Below, piece after piece: positions 4,652 to 7,924 of a stretch of DNA of 7,924 bases. The position numbers and the translations under genes were made by a program. Source of the DNA: Candidatus Omnitrophota bacterium (GTDB taxonomy: Bacteria > Omnitrophota > Gorgyraeia > Zapsychrales > Fredricksoniimonadaceae). Every line of letters starts with the position of its first letter. The first letter of the stretch is position 1. The notes under the pieces were generated by a model that was not told where the DNA came from, did not search any database, and saw only the letters and a list, made by a program, of their open reading frames with translations. The stretch spans positions 1-7,924 of the forward strand of contig JACPXN010000015.1 in the NCBI GenBank assembly GCA_016196515.1, in the 5' to 3' direction.

Positions 4652-5064
4652 TCATGAACGATCTCTTTTTTATGAATCTTGTCGAGGATGCCGTTGACGA
4701 ATTTGCTGGATTCCAGGTCGCCGTATTTTTTGGCGAGTTCCACCGCTTCGTTGATGGCAACCTTGGGCGGAATGTCCGTAGTGTATTTGAGTTCAAAAAG
4801 CCCCATGCGCAAAATGTTACGGTCAATGATGGCCATGCGCGATAACTGCCAGTTGGTGGCGTATTTGGAAATTTTGTCGTCAATGTCCTTCAGGTTCTCA
4901 CGCACGCCTCTGGCCAGGCGTTGGGCATAACCCATGACCTCCCCGTCCTTATTGGGCTCCTGGCCCCAATAATCACCGAGAGAATCCTCCAAAGGCCGGC
5001 GGGTCAGGTCGATCTGGTAAAGGATCTTCAAAGCGTGTTCACGGGCCAGGGTGCGTCTGCGCAT
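4645..5064 (-). CDS. nusB: Transcription antitermination factor NusB
   Basis: NusB is an all-helical RNA-binding protein that pairs with ribosomal protein S10 (NusE) on boxA RNA in antitermination complexes, mainly for rRNA transcription. The 139 residues match the usual length. Family features are the N-terminal RRRTLAREHALKILYQIDL, the central YATNWQLSRMAIIDRNILRMGLFEL helix region, and the C-terminal PPKVAINEAVELAKKYG and SSKFVNGILDKI. The ATG at 5064 is 10 bases after the ribH stop and no Shine-Dalgarno is visible, so translation may depend on ribosomes finishing ribH. The ribH-nusB pairing is common in bacteria and supports both calls. The stop codon lies inside the hairpin at 4599-4651. 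Confidence 0.95.
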   Translation of the reverse strand: MRRRTLAREHALKILYQIDLTRRPLEDSLGDYWGQEPNKDGEVMGYAQRLARGVRENLKDIDDKISKYATNWQLSRMAIIDRNILRMGLFELKYTTDIPPKVAINEAVELAKKYGDLESSKFVNGILDKIHKKEIVHEP

Positions 5065-5074
5065 AGAAAGAACA

Positions 5075-5515
5075 TTAGATCTTTTTTAATAAATGGACCA
5101 TCGCAACGGCGGCCCGGGCCGCGTCCCTGCCTTTATTCGGACCGCCCTTGTCCTGGGCGCGTTTCTGGGCCTGGTCAACGGTATCCGCGGTCAAAACACC
5201 CATGATCACCGGTTTTCCCGTCGCCAAAGAGGCCTCCATGATGCCGCGAGCGCCTTCATTGGCGATGATCTCAAAATGGTACGTTTCCCCGCGGATCACC
5301 GCGCCCAGACAGATGACGGCATCCACGTTCTTTTTCTTGGCCAGTGTCAAGGCCGCCACCGGGATCTCAAAAGTGCCGGGCACCCACACCGTCGTGATCT
5401 GGTCCTCTTTAAGGCCGCAACGTTTGAGCTCCATGCAGCAGGCGTTCAAAAGCGCTTTGGTGATGAAATCATTGAAACACGACGCGACAATGGCAATGCG
5501 GGCCTTCTTTTTCAC
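5075..5515 (-). CDS. ribH: 6,7-dimethyl-8-ribityllumazine synthase RibH
   Basis: RibH joins 5-amino-6-ribitylaminouracil with 3,4-dihydroxy-2-butanone 4-phosphate to make the lumazine substrate of riboflavin synthase, and usually assembles as pentamers or icosahedral shells. The 146-residue protein has ASCFN near residue 11 (aromatic Phe14 in the substrate pocket), PGTFEIP (46-52), GAVIRGETYHFE (71-82, with the proton-transfer His80) and the phosphate-site region around DKGGPNKGRDAA (122-133). The start codon is GTG at 5515. Its GTGA overlaps the ribBA stop by four bases, implying translational coupling. A GGGG stretch about 8 bases upstream is the only ribosome-binding candidate. The enzyme looks intact. 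Confidence 0.96.
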   Translation of the reverse strand: MKKKARIAIVASCFNDFITKALLNACCMELKRCGLKEDQITTVWVPGTFEIPVAALTLAKKKNVDAVICLGAVIRGETYHFEIIANEGARGIMEASLATGKPVIMGVLTADTVDQAQKRAQDKGGPNKGRDAARAAVAMVHLLKKI

Positions 5516-6714
5516 AAAATATGCCCCAACTTGTCTTTCTTGGCCTTCAGGTATTGCTCGTTTTGGGGATTATGCGGGATTTTGATGGGGACCCGCTCCA
5601 CGACCGTAAGCCCGTATCCTTCCAGACCCACGATCTTGCGGGGATTATTGGTCAATAGCCGGATCTGGCGGACCCCCAGATCAACGAGGATCTGCGCGCC
5701 GATGCCGTAATCGCGCAGATCAGGAGCAAACCCCAGGGCCTGATTGGCTTCGACCGTGTCCATGCCGTCATCCTGCAAATTGTAGGCCTTCATTTTATTG
5801 ACCAGGCCGATGCCCCGGCCTTCATGGCGGCGGATATAAAGCACAACACCCGTGCCGCTTTCGGCAATGGCTTTCATGGCGTTTTTCAACTGGCTGTTGC
5901 AGTCGCAGCGCAAAGACCCGAACACGTCGCCGGTCAGGCATTCGCTTTGGGCCCGCACCAAAACCGGCTTGGTCCCGTCGATATCCCCCTTGACCATGGC
6001 GATGTGCAGGACATTGTCCACCAGGGACTGGTAAGCGACCATCTTGAATTCCCCGAACTCCGTCGGTAAATTTGCTTCCTCCAGGCGCTCGACGAGTTTC
6101 TCGGTCTTGCGGCGGTATTCGATCAAACTGTCGATGGTGCATATCTTCAAATCGCTTTTGCGGGCGAAGGTGACCAGATCATTGGTCCGGGCCATGGTGC
6201 CGTCTTCGTTCATGATCTCGCAGATGACCCCGGCCGGATAAAGGCCGGCCAAACGCATCAGGTCCACCGAGGCCTCGGTGTGCCCGGCGCGCACCAGCAC
6301 CCCGCCCCGGCGGGCGCGCAGCGGGAACAGATGCCCGGGGGTCACAAGGTCCGAAGGTTTGGATTTAGGATCAATGAGGACCCCGACGGTTTTGGCACGG
6401 TCAGCGGCGGAAATGCCCGTGGTGACGCCGAACGCCGCGTCCACGGAAATGGTCCAGGCGGTATTGCACTTTTGATGTTTATTGTTCAATTCATCCTTCA
6501 TGGGATGAAGATCAAGTTCATTGAGCCGGCCGTCCTCCATGGGCACGCAAATCAGTCCCCTGGCCTCCCTGGCCATGAAATTGATGGCATTCGGGGTGAT
6601 GAATTGGGCGGCAACGAGCAGATCGCCTTCGTTCTCGCGGCCCTCATCGTCCATGACAATGACCATGCGGCCCGCTTTAAGGTCTTCCACAATTTCCGGA
6701 ATGGTGTTGAACAT
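5512..6714 (-). CDS. ribBA: Bifunctional 3,4-dihydroxy-2-butanone 4-phosphate synthase / GTP cyclohydrolase II RibBA
   Basis: RibBA makes both starting compounds of the riboflavin pathway. The N-terminal domain (about 1-200) turns ribulose 5-phosphate into the four-carbon unit. It has DDEGRENEGDLL (22-33, metal ligand Glu27), the PGHLFPLRAR region (126-135) and AGHTEASVDL (143-152, metal ligand His145). The C-terminal GTP cyclohydrolase II domain has zinc ligands Cys259, Cys270 and Cys272 in SECLTGDVFGSLRCDC. It also has RRHEGRGIGL (295-304), DTVEANQ (319-325), DLRDYGIGAQIL (332-343) and LLTNNPRK (353-360). No key residue is missing in either half. The 400-residue length is normal. The ATG at 6714 gives the usual MFNTI start. 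It has no Shine-Dalgarno and lies 7 bases after a strong -10 box, so the message is probably leaderless. It heads a ribBA-ribH-nusB operon. Confidence 0.97.
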   Translation of the reverse strand: MFNTIPEIVEDLKAGRMVIVMDDEGRENEGDLLVAAQFITPNAINFMAREARGLICVPMEDGRLNELDLHPMKDELNNKHQKCNTAWTISVDAAFGVTTGISAADRAKTVGVLIDPKSKPSDLVTPGHLFPLRARRGGVLVRAGHTEASVDLMRLAGLYPAGVICEIMNEDGTMARTNDLVTFARKSDLKICTIDSLIEYRRKTEKLVERLEEANLPTEFGEFKMVAYQSLVDNVLHIAMVKGDIDGTKPVLVRAQSECLTGDVFGSLRCDCNSQLKNAMKAIAESGTGVVLYIRRHEGRGIGLVNKMKAYNLQDDGMDTVEANQALGFAPDLRDYGIGAQILVDLGVRQIRLLTNNPRKIVGLEGYGLTVVERVPIKIPHNPQNEQYLKAKKDKLGHIL

Positions 6715-6721
6715 GGGGTTA

Positions 6722-6750
6722 AGTATATTCTAAATATTATTCCTTGTCAA
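6722..6750 (-). promoter_or_regulatory. Strong predicted ribBA promoter giving a leaderless mRNA
   Basis: On the minus strand, a perfect TTGACA (6745-6750), a 17-base spacer and TATACT (6722-6727) are followed by only 7 bases before the ribBA ATG. Transcription starting at the usual distance would begin at or within a base or two of the start codon. No FMN riboswitch can fit between the promoter and the gene. Confidence 0.78.
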
Positions 6751-6772
6751 TGCCTTTGTCCCGTCCTATAAT
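6744..6772 (+). promoter_or_regulatory. Divergent pncC promoter overlapping the ribBA -35
   Basis: On the plus strand, TTGTCA (6744-6749), a 17-base spacer and a perfect TATAAT (6767-6772) precede the CinA-domain gene, with an expected leader of about 30 bases. Five of the six -35 positions are shared, on opposite strands, with the ribBA -35. The two promoters are therefore likely to exclude each other. Confidence 0.72.
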
Positions 6773-6777
6773 AGGAC
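6763..6777. promoter_or_regulatory. Palindrome centred on the pncC -10 box
   Basis: GTCCTATAATAGGAC is a perfect 15-base palindrome with one central base, and it encloses the whole -10 box of the plus-strand promoter. It could be an operator for a dimeric repressor. A -10 sequence is itself partly self-complementary, so part of the symmetry comes free. The GTCC/GGAC flanks are the informative part. Confidence 0.4.
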
Positions 6778-6809
6778 AAGTTTTTCATAAACCCATTATT
6801 TCTAATGAC

Positions 6810-7274
6810 ATGCAACTTTCCAAAAAAATAGCTTCCCTGCTCTTACGTCAAAAAAAGACCCTGTCTGCCGCGGAGTCCTGCACCGGCGGCCTTTTGGCCC
6901 ATACCCTGACCAATATCCCCGGTTCTTCCGCGTTTTTCCATCTGGGGATCATCGCCTACGATGACGCCGCAAAGGCCAAATTATTAAAAGTACCGACCAG
7001 AACCCTGGGCGTCCACGGCGCAGTCAGCCAACCCGCGGCCCGGCTTATGGCCCAAAACGTCCGCCATATCCTTAAAACCGACCTGGGGGTAGGCATCACC
7101 GGGATCGCCGGCCCTTGGGGAGGAAGCAGGGCCAAACCCGTCGGCCTGACCTATATCGCGGTCAGCGATGGGAGAATGACCGTGTGCAGGAAATTCCACT
7201 TTCATGGCACACGCGCAAGCAATAAAAGCAGGGCTGTCCAGGCCGCCTTGCGCCTGATCTTAAGCTTCTTATGA
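6810..7274 (+). CDS. pncC: CinA C-terminal domain protein, PncC-type nicotinamide-nucleotide amidase
   Basis: PncC-type enzymes hydrolyse nicotinamide mononucleotide to nicotinate mononucleotide and ammonia in pyridine-nucleotide salvage. The 154-residue protein is a stand-alone C-terminal CinA domain without the N-terminal competence-damage domain. Its motifs in order are SAAESCTGG near the N-terminus, IPGSSAFFHLGIIAYDDAAK, HGAVSQPAA, GITGIAGPWGGSRAKPVGL and a final RAVQAALRLI helix. The glycine-rich loop has Trp where members often have Gly or Asp (GPWGG). I chose the ATG at 6810, as MQLSKKIASLL fits the family start. A longer frame from TTG at 6744 would begin inside the promoter -35. No Shine-Dalgarno is visible. 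The stop overlaps the next gene by four bases (ATGA). It diverges from ribBA across a 95-base gap. Confidence 0.9.
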   Translation: MQLSKKIASLLLRQKKTLSAAESCTGGLLAHTLTNIPGSSAFFHLGIIAYDDAAKAKLLKVPTRTLGVHGAVSQPAARLMAQNVRHILKTDLGVGITGIAGPWGGSRAKPVGLTYIAVSDGRMTVCRKFHFHGTRASNKSRAVQAALRLILSFL

Positions 7275-7924
7275 ATTTAAAAAACCGCCTCAAACGCTGT
7301 TTCAAACCCCGTTTCGCCGTTATTTACCCCTTCGGTGTTTATGCCCTCTTTTGTTCTTCGGACGAACATTCCTTAAAAAACGGGATCGGTTATATCATTG
7401 CCGGGGCTTTGCTGCGGCTATGGTCCAACGGTTATGCCATCAAAAATGACCGCTTGAGCACCTGCGGGCCCTATGCTTTTGTCCGCAATCCCCTGTATTT
7501 AGGGACCTTCCTCATTGCTCTGGGATTGGCCATCGTATTAAAAATGGGCTGGGTGATGACGGTACTCTTTTTGGCGGTCCTGGGATGGGTCTACAGCAAA
7601 ACCATTCGTGAGGAAGAAGAGATGTTGGAGGCAAAATTCGGGGATGAATACAAAAAATATTGTTCAAAGACACCGGCCCTGGTCCCTTCCCTCATCCCCT
7701 ACATCCAGGGAGAGAAATGGCCGTTTCGCATCCGGCGGCTCATCGACAGCAAGGAACACAAGCCGGTGTTCTGGATCATCATCCTCCTCATCCTCTTTCA
7801 CCTCAAGACCCGCCTGCTCCTCGAACATAAGCCCATGACCACAACAACATGGGCCTGGGTCGCGTTAGGCCTCATCCTCATTGGCCTGGACATTCTCTAC
7901 GAATTCAACAAAAAGAAGATCCAC
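7271..7924 (+). CDS. Isoprenylcysteine carboxyl methyltransferase / phospholipid methyltransferase-family membrane protein (partial, 3' end outside window)
   Basis: A frame open to the window end encodes at least 218 residues. Residues 61-128 carry the core of the ICMT/PEMT-type methyltransferase family: RLSTCGPYAFVRNPLYLG, a hydrophobic hairpin, then REEEEMLEAKFGDEYKKY. These proteins transfer methyl groups from S-adenosylmethionine to lipids or other membrane substrates, and the real substrate cannot be read here. Hydrophobic spans near 15-30, 38-53, 74-90, 93-108, 165-178 and 193-210 mark an integral membrane protein. The last two lie beyond the usual catalytic core, so this member may carry an extra C-terminal membrane section. 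The ATG overlaps the pncC stop by four bases (ATGA), which points to coupled translation in one operon. Confidence 0.82.
   Translation, partial: MNLKNRLKRCFKPRFAVIYPFGVYALFCSSDEHSLKNGIGYIIAGALLRLWSNGYAIKNDRLSTCGPYAFVRNPLYLGTFLIALGLAIVLKMGWVMTVLFLAVLGWVYSKTIREEEEMLEAKFGDEYKKYCSKTPALVPSLIPYIQGEKWPFRIRRLIDSKEHKPVFWIIILLILFHLKTRLLLEHKPMTTTTWAWVALGLILIGLDILYEFNKKKIH

Noticed and set aside
255..6787. 13-base match TAGGACAAGTTTT at about 255-267 and 6772-6784
   Set aside because: About one match of this length is expected by chance in a window of this size, and the two contexts are otherwise unrelated.
6744..6809. TTG start for the CinA-domain gene
   Set aside because: It would lie in the predicted -35 box and would add 22 residues not found at the family N-terminus.
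7608..7838. A 76-residue plus-strand frame near the right edge
   Set aside because: It is an out-of-frame shadow of the membrane methyltransferase gene.

Overview
The window is a mostly conserved bacterial chromosome segment of medium G+C built around riboflavin (vitamin B2) biosynthesis. No gene here fixes the lineage. The gene content, dense minus-strand packing, scattered G+C-rich hairpins and frequent lack of Shine-Dalgarno sequences would suit an uncultivated Gram-negative-type bacterium such as Omnitrophota, but that is a guess.

Layout, in the direction of minus-strand transcription from high to low coordinates: ribBA, ribH and nusB are tightly packed. Then come a 119-base gap filled by two large inverted repeats, a PHP-family phosphoesterase whose C-terminus is replaced, a 58-residue fragment of a homing-endonuclease-associated repeat protein, and about 370 non-coding bases with two related palindromes. 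These are followed by a HigB/HigA-type toxin-antitoxin pair, then ribD, ribE and fabZ, and finally tRNA-Pro(CGG). On the plus strand, diverging from ribBA, are a stand-alone CinA C-terminal (PncC-type) amidase and an overlapping membrane methyltransferase that runs off the window.

RibBA, RibD, RibH and RibE together supply every riboflavin step except the dephosphorylation between RibD and RibH. The rib genes appear as two blocks (ribBA-ribH-nusB and ribD-ribE-fabZ) separated by an AT-richer accessory stretch of about 1.4 kb (roughly 2.43-3.81 kb). That stretch carries the toxin-antitoxin pair and gene debris, and its upstream edge coincides with the loss of the last metal-binding motif of the PHP protein. 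I read it as an insertion into a formerly continuous cluster.

Four sigma70-like promoters can be read directly: ribBA, pncC, ribD and higBA. The ribBA and pncC promoters are back to back and share an overlapping -35 box. The ribBA -10 lies 7 bases from its ATG and the ribD -10 lies 10 bases from its preferred ATG, so both mRNAs should be leaderless or nearly so, leaving no room for an FMN riboswitch. I found no clearly new multi-gene system. The most unusual signals are the twin palindromes with a compensatory base-pair change, the insertion inside the rib cluster, and the hairpins placed at gene 3' ends.
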